DNA of 64,000 nt. Source: Tritrichomonas musculus. Taxonomy: Eukaryota; Parabasalia; Tritrichomonadida; Tritrichomonadidae. The position numbers and the translations under genes were made by a program. The stretch is taken from contig JAPFFF010000069.1 in assembly GCA_039105265.1 (NCBI GenBank), positions 1-64,000 on the forward strand, read 5' to 3'. Below, in pieces: positions 9,639 to 20,417 of the stretch. The notes under the pieces were generated by a model. The model worked only from the letters and a program-made list of their open reading frames with translations, did no database searches and was not told the origin of the DNA. Each line of letters begins with the position of its first letter. Within the stretch, counting starts at the first letter, position 1.

Positions 9639-11198
9639 TTAGAATTTCCAGTTTGTTCTTATTGAAAAGTTTGATATCTGATTTAACATAAACGATTTAA
9701 CATTACATGGAATATCAACATCATCATTTATGATTGTTTTCCATTCATTAAGAAATTTGGTGATCTTTTTGAAGTTATTATCAACAATTTTATTATAGAT
9801 ACTTTCATATTTATCAAAATGTATCTTAAACATAAAAGGTGTAGTTTTCAACAACACAGGATCATCAATTGTGAACAAATGTTTGTTACAGTATATAATA
9901 TTTCTCACACAAGTATCATTTGTCCCAATAATTTTCCTAAAAGCAAGAATTTTCAACAATTCAATCAATTCGTTATCATCCAAAGAATTAACCAATTCAT
10001 GAGAATAAAAATACTTGTTACCATCATAAACAGTAACATTTTCTTCGAGTTTAGAACTCTTTAGAACTACTTTATTTTGATCAATTTCAATCAAATTTTT
10101 CGAAAGAATATAAACTCCATTTTCATAACAAACTTTTTTTGAAGAATAAGAATCATTTGAAGACAAAAGTTTCCTCTTAATGACATCTGATAGTAACTGA
10201 CAATTCATTTCATCTTCTTTAATAAAAGGTCCTTTAAGAATAAAATTATAATTCTTTCCATCATCTAATGAACAATAGTAAACTCTAACTTTATGTCTTC
10301 CTGTAATCAATTGTGTTTGAATTAATTTAATTTCGTCATTAATTTTCTCAATAACTTCTTCCTCTTCTTTTTTTACACTCTTAACTTTTTTCGTTTTCTT
10401 TCTTTCAGTTTCTCCTCTCATTTCTTTTACAATTTGACCAACCCCTTTATTCGTTTCAATGTACAGTTTCTTACCTTCTCGTTCAATATAACTTTCTTCT
10501 TTCCTTGGAAACAAGATCAAATTATTTATAAAGAATTCATAATTTTTTCTTTCTTTTGGACAACTTCTGACATGTTTATCATATATATAATCAGGTAACT
10601 TTAATGTCATATCAAATTTTTTATCTTCTTCAAAATTAAATTTTTCAAGTTTATATTTCTCATGAACATAATCAGTAGTCTCCCAAACACATAGCATATA
10701 TAGAAATGTTAGATGACCACCAATGTATTTAAATATTTTTTCCAAGTTGATAGTCGGATATCTTTTTTGGAAATATGATATAAACTCAATTTGTTTATTC
10801 TTACTAACATAAGCAAAGCATTTTCGAAGAAGGGTCATGAGATCATCATGATTATTTCCGAGAATTGGAGCTTCGTCAATTAACTTCATTTCACTCGCAA
10901 GTCTTATACCATAACAGCCATCGTGACACTTCATGTGATTGCATATGACAGGAATAAATGGCATTAATTGACTAAGATCGGCTTCTGTATTGAAGATATC
11001 ATTAATCAAATATAAATCTGGACAATCTTCAGAACAATTTTGAATTAATCGTTTCTTCAATGCATTTGGAAATTCTCGAAATTCATAACCCATCTCGATT
11101 GCCAATTCTACATTTCCTCTTCTAAGAGATTTTTGTAACGCAGAATAAATTACATCAAAAGTAAATCTTCTACTATATCCTTGCCTCCTTAAAAACAT
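9639..11198 (-). CDS. Conserved 519-aa unit protein (copy 2)
   Basis: The protein is identical to the copy at 4257-5816: helical N-terminal region with a RarA/MgsA-lid-like pattern, a charged hinge near 265-290, and a C-terminal region with kinase-like GTNDTCVRN and IDDP motifs. All 519 codons are open, unlike the coiled-coil partner in the same unit. Of the two genes, this is the one whose frame is kept in every full unit. The function is not recognised. Confidence 0.75.
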   Translation of the reverse strand: MFLRRQGYSRRFTFDVIYSALQKSLRRGNVELAIEMGYEFREFPNALKKRLIQNCSEDCPDLYLINDIFNTEADLSQLMPFIPVICNHMKCHDGCYGIRLASEMKLIDEAPILGNNHDDLMTLLRKCFAYVSKNKQIEFISYFQKRYPTINLEKIFKYIGGHLTFLYMLCVWETTDYVHEKYKLEKFNFEEDKKFDMTLKLPDYIYDKHVRSCPKERKNYEFFINNLILFPRKEESYIEREGKKLYIETNKGVGQIVKEMRGETERKKTKKVKSVKKEEEEVIEKINDEIKLIQTQLITGRHKVRVYYCSLDDGKNYNFILKGPFIKEDEMNCQLLSDVIKRKLLSSNDSYSSKKVCYENGVYILSKNLIEIDQNKVVLKSSKLEENVTVYDGNKYFYSHELVNSLDDNELIELLKILAFRKIIGTNDTCVRNIIYCNKHLFTIDDPVLLKTTPFMFKIHFDKYESIYNKIVDNNFKKITKFLNEWKTIINDDVDIPCNVKSFMLNQISNFSIRTNWKF

Positions 11199-11506
11199 TT
11201 AAGAACTAATACTTAAACTTCCTTAAATAAAAATGATCTCATCTGACTATCTCTTTAAGTGAAGTTCCTTTTTTTACATAAAGGAATTCACTTTAAAATT
11301 TATACTCAATTTTTTCTGAGACTTAATTATTCTCTCAAAAAGTTTTAAAGAAAAGTATACAAAATTTTATGCAAAAGACTATTTTGGATAAGAAATCGTT
11401 CATATTATCATCAGCAGGATTAAAAAAACTTAGTCCAAAATCAAAGTTATGGAGATGACTTTAAATTTATTTTTGGAGAGCATGAGGTCGCAAATGAAAA
11501 ATCTTT

Positions 11507-13756
11507 TTGCAGAATTTATTTCTCCATTTGTTTCCCAAATTCATCAATCAGATCCAACAAATTACTTTTGTTCAGTTTTCTAACAAGGCTTCCATCAACA
11601 AGGAAGCCCGGGCAGACCACGCCAACCTTTGCGGCGAAATCGACCATGCAAAGAAGGCCGTTGCTGACTCAGAAGCACGCTGCAATGAATTGAGAAAGAC
11701 ACTCGACAATGCACGAAAGGCAGCGAAAGCTGACCACGACAAATTAGTCAGTGACATTGAAAGTGCCAAGAACGCAGCCAAAACCGACCACGACAAACTT
11801 TCAGGCGACATTGCAAAGCTCAACAAGTCATTGGCGGACGCACAGGCCAAGAATGCCGAGCTCACTAAGACACTGGCTGCTGAACAGCAAAAGGCACAGC
11901 AGGACCACGCTGCTCTTGCACAACAAATCGACCAATTGAAGAGAGATGCAGAAACACAAAAAGCAAACTTCAACACAGAAATGGCACGCGTCAAGAATGC
12001 AGCACGATCCGATCACGACAACCTTTCAAACGAAATCAATCACCAGAAACAATTGCTGGCTGACTCAGAGTCACACTGCAACGAATTGAGATCATCACTT
12101 TCAGAACAACAACAGCGTGCCAAAGCAGACCACGACAGCCTCAATGCACAAATTGAAAGCGCCAGGAGGGATGCACAGGCAGATCACACCAAACTTTGCT
12201 CTGAAATCGACAGAGTCAAGAATGATGCACAGAACGAGCGCAACCGCCTCAACGGTGAATTTGACAAATTAAGAAGCGCATTGTCAACATCCGAATCACA
12301 GAAGAACGATCTTTCTAACAAACTTGCTTCAGCACAGCAGCAAGCGCAATCAGAGCACGATAGACTCACCTCTGAAATTGAGAACACAAAGAATGCCGCA
12401 GCAGCAGATCACGCCAACCTTTCATCAGAAATCCAGCACTTGAAGCAATCACTGTCTGAGTCCGAGAAGCACAGCGACGAACTAAGAAACACGGTCCAGG
12501 AAACAGAGAGGCGCGCACAAGCCGACCACGACAAACTTGTCGGCGAAATGGACAAAGCAAGAAGTGACGCACAGAGCCAAATCAGCAACCTCAACAGCCA
12601 GATCGACAACCTCAAAGGCCAGTTGGCTGACGCAGTTGCACAGAAGAACCAACTCACGAGCAGATTAGAAGCAGCCGAGAAGCAGGCGCAGGCCGACCAA
12701 GCCAGATTCAATGCAGAAGTTGAGAAGATGAGGAAGGACGCACAAGCTGACCACGACAACCTCGCACACGAAATCGAACGTGTCAGAAATGAATCGCAAA
12801 CAAAAATCAGCAACCTCACTGGCGAAATCGACCACCTCAGGAAGGCCCTGGCTGACTCAGAATCCCGCAGCAACGAAGTCAAGAAGTCACTCGCTGACGC
12901 ACAAAAGGCCGCCAAAGCAGATCACGACTCGCTTTGCGCACAAATCGAGAAACTCAAGAAGGACGCAGCAGCCGACCACGCCAAACTCGCAGCTGAAATC
13001 GCCAATCTCAAGAAGTCATTGGCCGATGCAACCGCCAAGAATTCACAGCTCACAACAACATTGGCAACAACACAACAACGCGCCAAAGAAGACCACGATA
13101 AACTCACTGCCGAAATCGACCATCTCAAGAAGGACGCTGCTGCTGATCGTGCCAAACTCACAGCCGAAATTGAACGCTTGAAGAAGGCACTGGCCGAAGC
13201 CGAAACTAGAGCCAAAGCTGACCACGACAAACTTGTTGCTCAAGTCGAACAAACTAAGAAAGATGCAGCCGCAGATCACGCTAAACTCTGCCAACAAATG
13301 GACAAGGCCAAGGCCGATGCTAAGGCTGACCACGACAAACTTTCTGCAGAAATCGAGCGCTTGAAGAAGCAGTTGGCTGACGCACTCAGAAAGGCGCAAG
13401 AAGACAGCAACAAGAACTTGGCTGAAATCGAACGTCTTAAGAAATTGCTCGCTGAGACACAACAGAAAGCCAAGAAGGATCATGACGACCTCTCAGCAGA
13501 AATCGAAAGACTCAATAAGTTGCTCGCTGACACACAAAAGAAGGCCAAAGAAGACCACGACAAACTTCAAGCAGAAATCGATCGCTTGAGGAAACAATTG
13601 GGCGACACAATCCTCAAGGCAAAGAAGGATCACGATGACTTAATGAACTTGATCGAACGTTATAAGAAGGGACTAGTCGATATCGACGGTGTTGTTGATG
13701 ATACACTCACCGATCCAAAGGGAGGAGTTCGCCAAAGCAAATCCAACTTTGTTTAA
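11507..13756 (+). CDS. GC-rich coiled-coil protein, unit copy 3 (5' frame broken)
   Basis: The protein is identical to copies 1 and 2, with the same one-base insertion upstream. The open frame begins at TTG 11507 and the first in-frame ATG is 11981. Heptad-rich throughout, with ADHDKL and EIERLKK blocks. Confidence 0.7.
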   Translation: MQNLFLHLFPKFINQIQQITFVQFSNKASINKEARADHANLCGEIDHAKKAVADSEARCNELRKTLDNARKAAKADHDKLVSDIESAKNAAKTDHDKLSGDIAKLNKSLADAQAKNAELTKTLAAEQQKAQQDHAALAQQIDQLKRDAETQKANFNTEMARVKNAARSDHDNLSNEINHQKQLLADSESHCNELRSSLSEQQQRAKADHDSLNAQIESARRDAQADHTKLCSEIDRVKNDAQNERNRLNGEFDKLRSALSTSESQKNDLSNKLASAQQQAQSEHDRLTSEIENTKNAAAADHANLSSEIQHLKQSLSESEKHSDELRNTVQETERRAQADHDKLVGEMDKARSDAQSQISNLNSQIDNLKGQLADAVAQKNQLTSRLEAAEKQAQADQARFNAEVEKMRKDAQADHDNLAHEIERVRNESQTKISNLTGEIDHLRKALADSESRSNEVKKSLADAQKAAKADHDSLCAQIEKLKKDAAADHAKLAAEIANLKKSLADATAKNSQLTTTLATTQQRAKEDHDKLTAEIDHLKKDAAADRAKLTAEIERLKKALAEAETRAKADHDKLVAQVEQTKKDAAADHAKLCQQMDKAKADAKADHDKLSAEIERLKKQLADALRKAQEDSNKNLAEIERLKKLLAETQQKAKKDHDDLSAEIERLNKLLADTQKKAKEDHDKLQAEIDRLRKQLGDTILKAKKDHDDLMNLIERYKKGLVDIDGVVDDTLTDPKGGVRQSKSNFV

Positions 13757-14055
13757 ATAGATTATAGAATATAGAAATAAACAGATAGAATTATTAATAA
13801 ATAGAAGATAAAATTTTAATTCAAATAATATTTTTTTTTAAGGTTGTACTCTACTGATTTTAGAAGTTTAAATAATCATATCATAATAAATGCCAATCTA
13901 TAAATTTCATTTTGTAAATCAAAGGTAGCCCTTATTACATTAATTTTTTTCAGGTTTAAACAAACAAATGCTAAAATATGAATAGATAATGATTGTGCAA
14001 ATTGCATAATTGTTTCCAAAATTTGTGTTAATATACTTTATCATCATATGTACAA

Positions 14056-14679
14056 TCAGAGCGACATATTTTTAGCTTTTTTGGATATTTCTTATAATAA
14101 TTTGAGACATTTGATCTTTATGCCATAATCTTCTTGGTATATCATTAGATACTATAGAGCTTCCATTTTGCGATTTAACTTGAGTTGGACGATATGGTAT
14201 ATCAACAAAATCATCAATATTATATGAATAATATGAATCATATTCACATTCAAAAAATCTTTCTACCTTCCACTCATTGTCTTTCTTTGTATTTTTTTTT
14301 AATATGATCTACTTTTGTTCTTGTCCTCATTTCATCTTTTGGTGTGTAAATAAAAATATTTGTACTTAGTAATCCCATAAGTTCTTTTATATTTTGCTTT
14401 TTCATTTTCATTTCTTGAATTGCTATTAACAATCTTTTCATTCATTTTGTTTTGATTGAAGCACTCATGCGCAAAGCAAAGTCTATTTGAATTAGCAACA
14501 CATGCAATTGTTATATGCTGACCTTCAATAAATATGAATTTGTCTCAAAAATTGACGGTTCAATGTATGAATTCAAAGATATGTTAGTCTTTGTGATATG
14601 TGATATGAAATCTGAATGAGGAGAGCCAAGTAGCTATCGTTGGCGCCAATTCGCCTTTTTTCGTCAAAAATTTTGATCT
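14056..14679 (-). pseudogene. Decayed DUF3447-like / unidentified relic (copy 3)
   Basis: Same sequence and same lesions as 3292-3915 and 8674-9297. Confidence 0.5.
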
Positions 14680-15020
14680 TATTTCAAACAAAGAAAAAAT
14701 ATAATCAAACATATCTTTTACTTACGTTACACGATACTGAAAAATATTGATAGAATGGTATTCCTATTTAATTATTTATTGTTTTATATATTTTAGTTTT
14801 ATTTATAATATGATCAAATAATTATTTAATCTTCCTTGTTTGATCCTCATTGAAAAACTATATTCATGATATATATCAAATTTAACTTTTATTGATAATA
14901 TATTAATATCAATAAAATCCCAAAATCAAAAAAAATAAAACATTATATTTTTGTCAATATTTTATTATTATTATTATTAAGTAATTATTTAAAATTAATT
15001 CATAATTAAGATTAAAAAAA

Positions 15021-16580
15021 TTAGAATTTCCAGTTTGTTCTTATTGAAAAGTTTGATATCTGATTTAACATAAACGATTTAACATTACATGGAATATCAA
15101 CATCATCATTTATGATTGTTTTCCATTCATTAAGAAATTTGGTGATCTTTTTGAAGTTATTATCAACAATTTTATTATAGATACTTTCATATTTATCAAA
15201 ATGTATCTTAAACATAAAAGGTGTAGTTTTCAACAACACAGGATCATCAATTGTGAACAAATGTTTGTTACAGTATATAATATTTCTCACACAAGTATCA
15301 TTTGTCCCAATAATTTTCCTAAAAGCAAGAATTTTCAACAATTCAATCAATTCGTTATCATCCAAAGAATTAACCAATTCATGAGAATAAAAATACTTGT
15401 TACCATCATAAACAGTAACATTTTCTTCGAGTTTAGAACTCTTTAGAACTACTTTATTTTGATCAATTTCAATCAAATTTTTCGAAAGAATATAAACTCC
15501 ATTTTCATAACAAACTTTTTTTGAAGAATAAGAATCATTTGAAGACAAAAGTTTCCTCTTAATGACATCTGATAGTAACTGACAATTCATTTCATCTTCT
15601 TTAATAAAAGGTCCTTTAAGAATAAAATTATAATTCTTTCCATCATCTAATGAACAATAGTAAACTCTAACTTTATGTCTTCCTGTAATCAATTGTGTTT
15701 GAATTAATTTAATTTCGTCATTAATTTTCTCAATAACTTCTTCCTCTTCTTTTTTTACACTCTTAACTTTTTTCGTTTTCTTTCTTTCAGTTTCTCCTCT
15801 CATTTCTTTTACAATTTGACCAACCCCTTTATTCGTTTCAATGTACAGTTTCTTACCTTCTCGTTCAATATAACTTTCTTCTTTCCTTGGAAACAAGATC
15901 AAATTATTTATAAAGAATTCATAATTTTTTCTTTCTTTTGGACAACTTCTGACATGTTTATCATATATATAATCAGGTAACTTTAATGTCATATCAAATT
16001 TTTTATCTTCTTCAAAATTAAATTTTTCAAGTTTATATTTCTCATGAACATAATCAGTAGTCTCCCAAACACATAGCATATATAGAAATGTTAGATGACC
16101 ACCAATGTATTTAAATATTTTTTCCAAGTTGATAGTCGGATATCTTTTTTGGAAATATGATATAAACTCAATTTGTTTATTCTTACTAACATAAGCAAAG
16201 CATTTTCGAAGAAGGGTCATGAGATCATCATGATTATTTCCGAGAATTGGAGCTTCGTCAATTAACTTCATTTCACTCGCAAGTCTTATACCATAACAGC
16301 CATCGTGACACTTCATGTGATTGCATATGACAGGAATAAATGGCATTAATTGACTAAGATCGGCTTCTGTATTGAAGATATCATTAATCAAATATAAATC
16401 TGGACAATCTTCAGAACAATTTTGAATTAATCGTTTCTTCAATGCATTTGGAAATTCTCGAAATTCATAACCCATCTCGATTGCCAATTCTACATTTCCT
16501 CTTCTAAGAGATTTTTGTAACGCAGAATAAATTACATCAAAAGTAAATCTTCTACTATATCCTTGCCTCCTTAAAAACAT
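15021..16580 (-). CDS. Conserved 519-aa unit protein (copy 3)
   Basis: The protein is identical to the other full copies, intact from ATG (complement of 16578-16580) to stop. It is divergent from the fourth coiled-coil gene, the only copy of that gene with an intact start. If the intergenic inverted repeat near 16637 is a shared promoter, this pair would be the one fully functional divergent gene pair in the array. Confidence 0.75.
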   Translation of the reverse strand: MFLRRQGYSRRFTFDVIYSALQKSLRRGNVELAIEMGYEFREFPNALKKRLIQNCSEDCPDLYLINDIFNTEADLSQLMPFIPVICNHMKCHDGCYGIRLASEMKLIDEAPILGNNHDDLMTLLRKCFAYVSKNKQIEFISYFQKRYPTINLEKIFKYIGGHLTFLYMLCVWETTDYVHEKYKLEKFNFEEDKKFDMTLKLPDYIYDKHVRSCPKERKNYEFFINNLILFPRKEESYIEREGKKLYIETNKGVGQIVKEMRGETERKKTKKVKSVKKEEEEVIEKINDEIKLIQTQLITGRHKVRVYYCSLDDGKNYNFILKGPFIKEDEMNCQLLSDVIKRKLLSSNDSYSSKKVCYENGVYILSKNLIEIDQNKVVLKSSKLEENVTVYDGNKYFYSHELVNSLDDNELIELLKILAFRKIIGTNDTCVRNIIYCNKHLFTIDDPVLLKTTPFMFKIHFDKYESIYNKIVDNNFKKITKFLNEWKTIINDDVDIPCNVKSFMLNQISNFSIRTNWKF

Positions 16581-16830
16581 TTAAGAACTAATACTTAAAC
16601 TTCCTTAAATAAAAATGATCTCATCTGACTATCTCTTTAAGTGAAGTTCCTTTTTTTACATAAAGGAATTCACTTTAAAATTTATACTCAATTTTTTCTG
16701 AGAATTAATTATTTTCTCAAAAAGTTTTAAAGAAAAGTAAACAAAATTTTATGCAAAAGACTATTTTGGATAAGAAATCGTTCATATTATCATCAGCAGG
16801 ATTAAAAAAACTTAGTCCAAAATCAAAGTT

Positions 16831-19137
16831 ATGGAGATGACTTTAAATTTATTTTTGGAGAGCATGAGGTCGCAAATGAAAAATCTTTTTGCAGAATTTA
16901 TTTCTCCATTTGTTTCCCAAATTCATCAATCAGATCCAACAATTACTTTTGTTCATTTTTCTAACAAGGCTTCCATCAACAAGGAAGCCCGGGCAGACCA
17001 CGCCAACCTTTGCGGCGAAATCGATCATGCAAAGAAGGCCGTTGCTGACTCGGAAGCACGCTGCAATGAATTGAGAAAGACGCTCGACAATGCACAAAAG
17101 GCAGCGAAAGCTGACCACGACAAATTAGTCAGTGACATTGAAAGTGCCAAGAACGCAGCCAAAGCAGACCACGACAAACTTTCAGGCGACATTGCAAAGC
17201 TCAACAAGTCATTGGCGGACGCACAGGCCAAGAATGCCGAGCTCACTAAGACATTGGCTGCTGAACAGCAAAAGGCACAGCAGGACCACGCTGCTCTTGC
17301 ACAGCAAATCGACCAATTGAAGAGAGATGCAGAAACACAAAAAGCAAACTTCAACACAGAAATGGCCCGCGTCAAGAATGCAGCACGATCCGATCACGAC
17401 AACCTTTCAAACGAAATCAATCACCAGAAACAATTGCTGGCTGACTCAGAGTCACACTGCAACGAATTGAGATCATCACTTTCAGAACAACAACAGCGTG
17501 CCAAGGCAGACCACGACAGCCTCAATGCACAAATTGAAAGCGCCAAGAGGGATGCACAGGCAGATCACACCAAACTTTGCTCAGAAATCGACAGAGTCAA
17601 GAATGATGCACAGAACGAGCGCAACCGCCTCAACGGTGAAATTGACAAACTAAGAAGCGCACTGTCAACATCCGAATCACAGAAGAACGATCTTTCTAAC
17701 AAACTTGCTTCAGCACAGCAACAAGCGCAATCAGAGCACGATAGACTCACCTCTGAAATTGAGAACACAAAGAATGCCGCAGCAGCAGATCACGCCAACC
17801 TTTCATCAGAAATCCAGCACTTGAAGCAATCACTGTCTGAGTCCGAGAAGCACAGCGACGAACTAAGAAACACGGTCCAGGAAACAGAGAGGCGCGCACA
17901 AGCCGACCACGACAAACTTGTCGGCGAAATGGACAAAGCAAGAAGTGACGCACAGAGCCAAATCAGCAACCTCAACAGCCAGATCGACAACCTCAAAGGC
18001 CAGTTGGCTGACGCAGTTGCACAGAAGAACCAACTCACGAGCAGATTAGAAGCAGCCGAGAAGCAGGCGCAGGCCGACCAAGCCAGATTCAATGCAGAAG
18101 TTGAGAAGATGAGGAAGGACGCACAAGCTGACCACGACAACCTCGCACACGAAATCGAACGTGTCAGAAATGAATCGCAAACAAAAATCAGCAACCTCAC
18201 TGGCGAAATCGACCACCTCAGGAAGGCCCTGGCTGACTCAGAAGCCCGCTGCAACGAAGTCAAGAAGTCACTCGCTGACGCACAAAAGGCCGCCAAAGCA
18301 GATCACGACTCGCTTTGCGCACAAATCGAGAAACTCAAGAAGGATGCAGCAGCCGACCACGCCAAACTCGCAGCTGAAATCGCAAATCTCAAGAAGTCGT
18401 TGGCCGATGCAACCGCCAAGAATTCACAGCTCACAACAACGTTGGCAACAACACAACAACGCGCCAAAGAAGACCACGCCAAACTCACTGCCGAAATCGA
18501 CCATCTCAAGAAGGACGCTGCTGCTGATCGTGGCAAACTCACAGCCGAAATTGAACGCTTGAAGAAGGCACTGGCCGAAGCCGAAACTAGAGCCAAAGCT
18601 GACCACGACAAACTTGTTGCTCAAGTCGAACAAACTAAGAAAGATGCTGCCGCAGATCACGCTAAACTCTGCCAACAAATGGACAAGGCCAAGGCCGATG
18701 CTAAGGCTGACCACGACAAACTTTCTGTAGAAATCGAGCGCTTGAAGAAGCAGTTGGCTGACGCACTCAGAAAGGCGCAAGAAGACAGCAACAAGAACTT
18801 GGCTGAAATCGAACGTCTTAAGAAATTGCTCGCTGAGACACAACAGAAAGCCAAGAAGGATCATGACGACCTCTCAGCAGAAATCGAAAGACTCAAGAAG
18901 TTGCTCGCTGACACACAAAAGAAGGCCAAAGAAGGCCACGACAAACTTCAAGCAGAAATCGATCGCTTGAGGAAACAATTGGGCGACACAATCCTCAAGG
19001 CAAAGAAGGATCACGATGACTTAATGAACTTGATCGAACGTTATAAGAAGGGACTAGTCGATATCGACGGCGTTGTTGATGACACACTCACCGATCCAAA
19101 GGGAGGAGTTCGCCAAAGCAAATCCAACTTTGTTTAA
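16831..19137 (+). CDS. GC-rich coiled-coil protein, unit copy 4: the only copy with an intact ATG-initiated frame
   Basis: A 768-codon ORF from ATG 16831; in-frame ATGs at 16864 and 16876 are alternatives. The first about 40 residues keep a BTB-like stub (LFAEFISPFVSQIHQSDPT near residues 19-37) and the rest is continuous coiled coil. Compared with the other copies it lacks the extra A near 16941, so the BTB-like stub reads straight into the coil. It also has scattered substitutions through the coil (for example AKAD for AKTD, and GEIDKL for GEFDKL). Downstream DNA is also less decayed. This copy is probably closest to the ancestral unit. A structural filament role is plausible, but the family is not recognised. 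Confidence 0.8.
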   Translation: MEMTLNLFLESMRSQMKNLFAEFISPFVSQIHQSDPTITFVHFSNKASINKEARADHANLCGEIDHAKKAVADSEARCNELRKTLDNAQKAAKADHDKLVSDIESAKNAAKADHDKLSGDIAKLNKSLADAQAKNAELTKTLAAEQQKAQQDHAALAQQIDQLKRDAETQKANFNTEMARVKNAARSDHDNLSNEINHQKQLLADSESHCNELRSSLSEQQQRAKADHDSLNAQIESAKRDAQADHTKLCSEIDRVKNDAQNERNRLNGEIDKLRSALSTSESQKNDLSNKLASAQQQAQSEHDRLTSEIENTKNAAAADHANLSSEIQHLKQSLSESEKHSDELRNTVQETERRAQADHDKLVGEMDKARSDAQSQISNLNSQIDNLKGQLADAVAQKNQLTSRLEAAEKQAQADQARFNAEVEKMRKDAQADHDNLAHEIERVRNESQTKISNLTGEIDHLRKALADSEARCNEVKKSLADAQKAAKADHDSLCAQIEKLKKDAAADHAKLAAEIANLKKSLADATAKNSQLTTTLATTQQRAKEDHAKLTAEIDHLKKDAAADRGKLTAEIERLKKALAEAETRAKADHDKLVAQVEQTKKDAAADHAKLCQQMDKAKADAKADHDKLSVEIERLKKQLADALRKAQEDSNKNLAEIERLKKLLAETQQKAKKDHDDLSAEIERLKKLLADTQKKAKEGHDKLQAEIDRLRKQLGDTILKAKKDHDDLMNLIERYKKGLVDIDGVVDDTLTDPKGGVRQSKSNFV

Positions 19138-19435
19138 ATAGATTATAGAATATAGAAATAAACAGATAGAATTATTAATAAATAGAAGATAAAATTTTAA
19201 TTCAAATAATATTTTTTTTTAAGGTTGTACTCTACTGATTTTAGAAGTTTAAATAATCATATCATAATAAATGCCAATCTATAAATTTCATTTTGTAAAT
19301 CAAAGGTAGCCCTTATTACATTTATTTTTTCAGGTTTAAACAAACAAATGCTAAAATATGAATAGATAATGATTGTGCAAATTGCATAATTGTTTCCAAA
19401 ATTTGTGTTAATATACTTTATCATCATATGTCCAA

Positions 19436-20075
19436 TCAGAGCGACATATTTTTAGCTTTTTTTGGATATTTCTTATAATAATATGAGACATTTGATCTTT
19501 ATGCCATAATCTTCTTGGTATATCATTAGATACTATAGAGCTTCCATTTTGCGATTTAACTTGAGTTGGACGATATGGTATATCAACAAAATCATCAATA
19601 TTATATGAATAATATGAATCATATTCACATTCAAAAATTCTTTCTACCTTCCGCTCATTGTCTTTCTTTGTATTTTTTTTTAATATGATCTACTTTTGTT
19701 CTTGTCCTCATTTCATCTTTTGGTGTGTAAATAAAAAAATTGGTACTTAGTAATCCCATAAGTTCTTTTATATTTTGCTTTTTCATTTTCATTTCTTGAA
19801 TTGCTATTAACAATCTTTTCATTCATTTCGTTTTGATTGAAGCACTCATGCGCAAAGCAAAGTCTATTTGAATTAGCAACTCATGTAATTGTTATATGCT
19901 TACCTTCAATAGATATGAATTTGTCTCAAAAATTGACGGTTCAATGTATGAATTCAAAGATATGTTAGTCTTTGTGATATGTGATATGAAATCTTCAACT
20001 AAGTCATTCTGAATGAGGAGAGCCAAGTAGCTATCGTTGGCGCCAATTCGCCTTTTTTCGTCAAAAATTTTGATC
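19436..20075 (-). pseudogene. Decayed DUF3447-like / unidentified relic (copy 4, less decayed)
   Basis: As in the other units, but with 16 extra bases (near 19994-20009). These keep the DUF3447-like part in one frame across IGANDSYLALLIQNDLVEDF and on to PSIFETNSYL. Since the segment is flanked by a short repeat (ATCT/TTCT), the other units probably lost it by slippage. The later frame breaks, including the nine-T run, are still present. Confidence 0.55.
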
Positions 20076-20417
20076 TTATTTCAAACAAAGAAAAAATATA
20101 ATCAAACATATCTTTTACTTACGTTACACGATACTGAAAAATATTGATAGAATGGTATTCCTATTTAATTATTTATTGTTTTATATATTTTAGTTTTATT
20201 TATAATATGATCAAATAATTATTTAATCTTCCTTGTTTGATCCTCATTGAAAAACTATATTCATGATATATATCAAATTTAACTTTTATTGATAATATAT
20301 TAATATCAATAAAATCCCAAAATCAAAAAAAATAAAACATTATATTTTTGTCAATATTTTATTATTATTATTATTAAGTAATTATTTAAAATTAATTCAT
20401 AATTAAGATTAAAAAAA

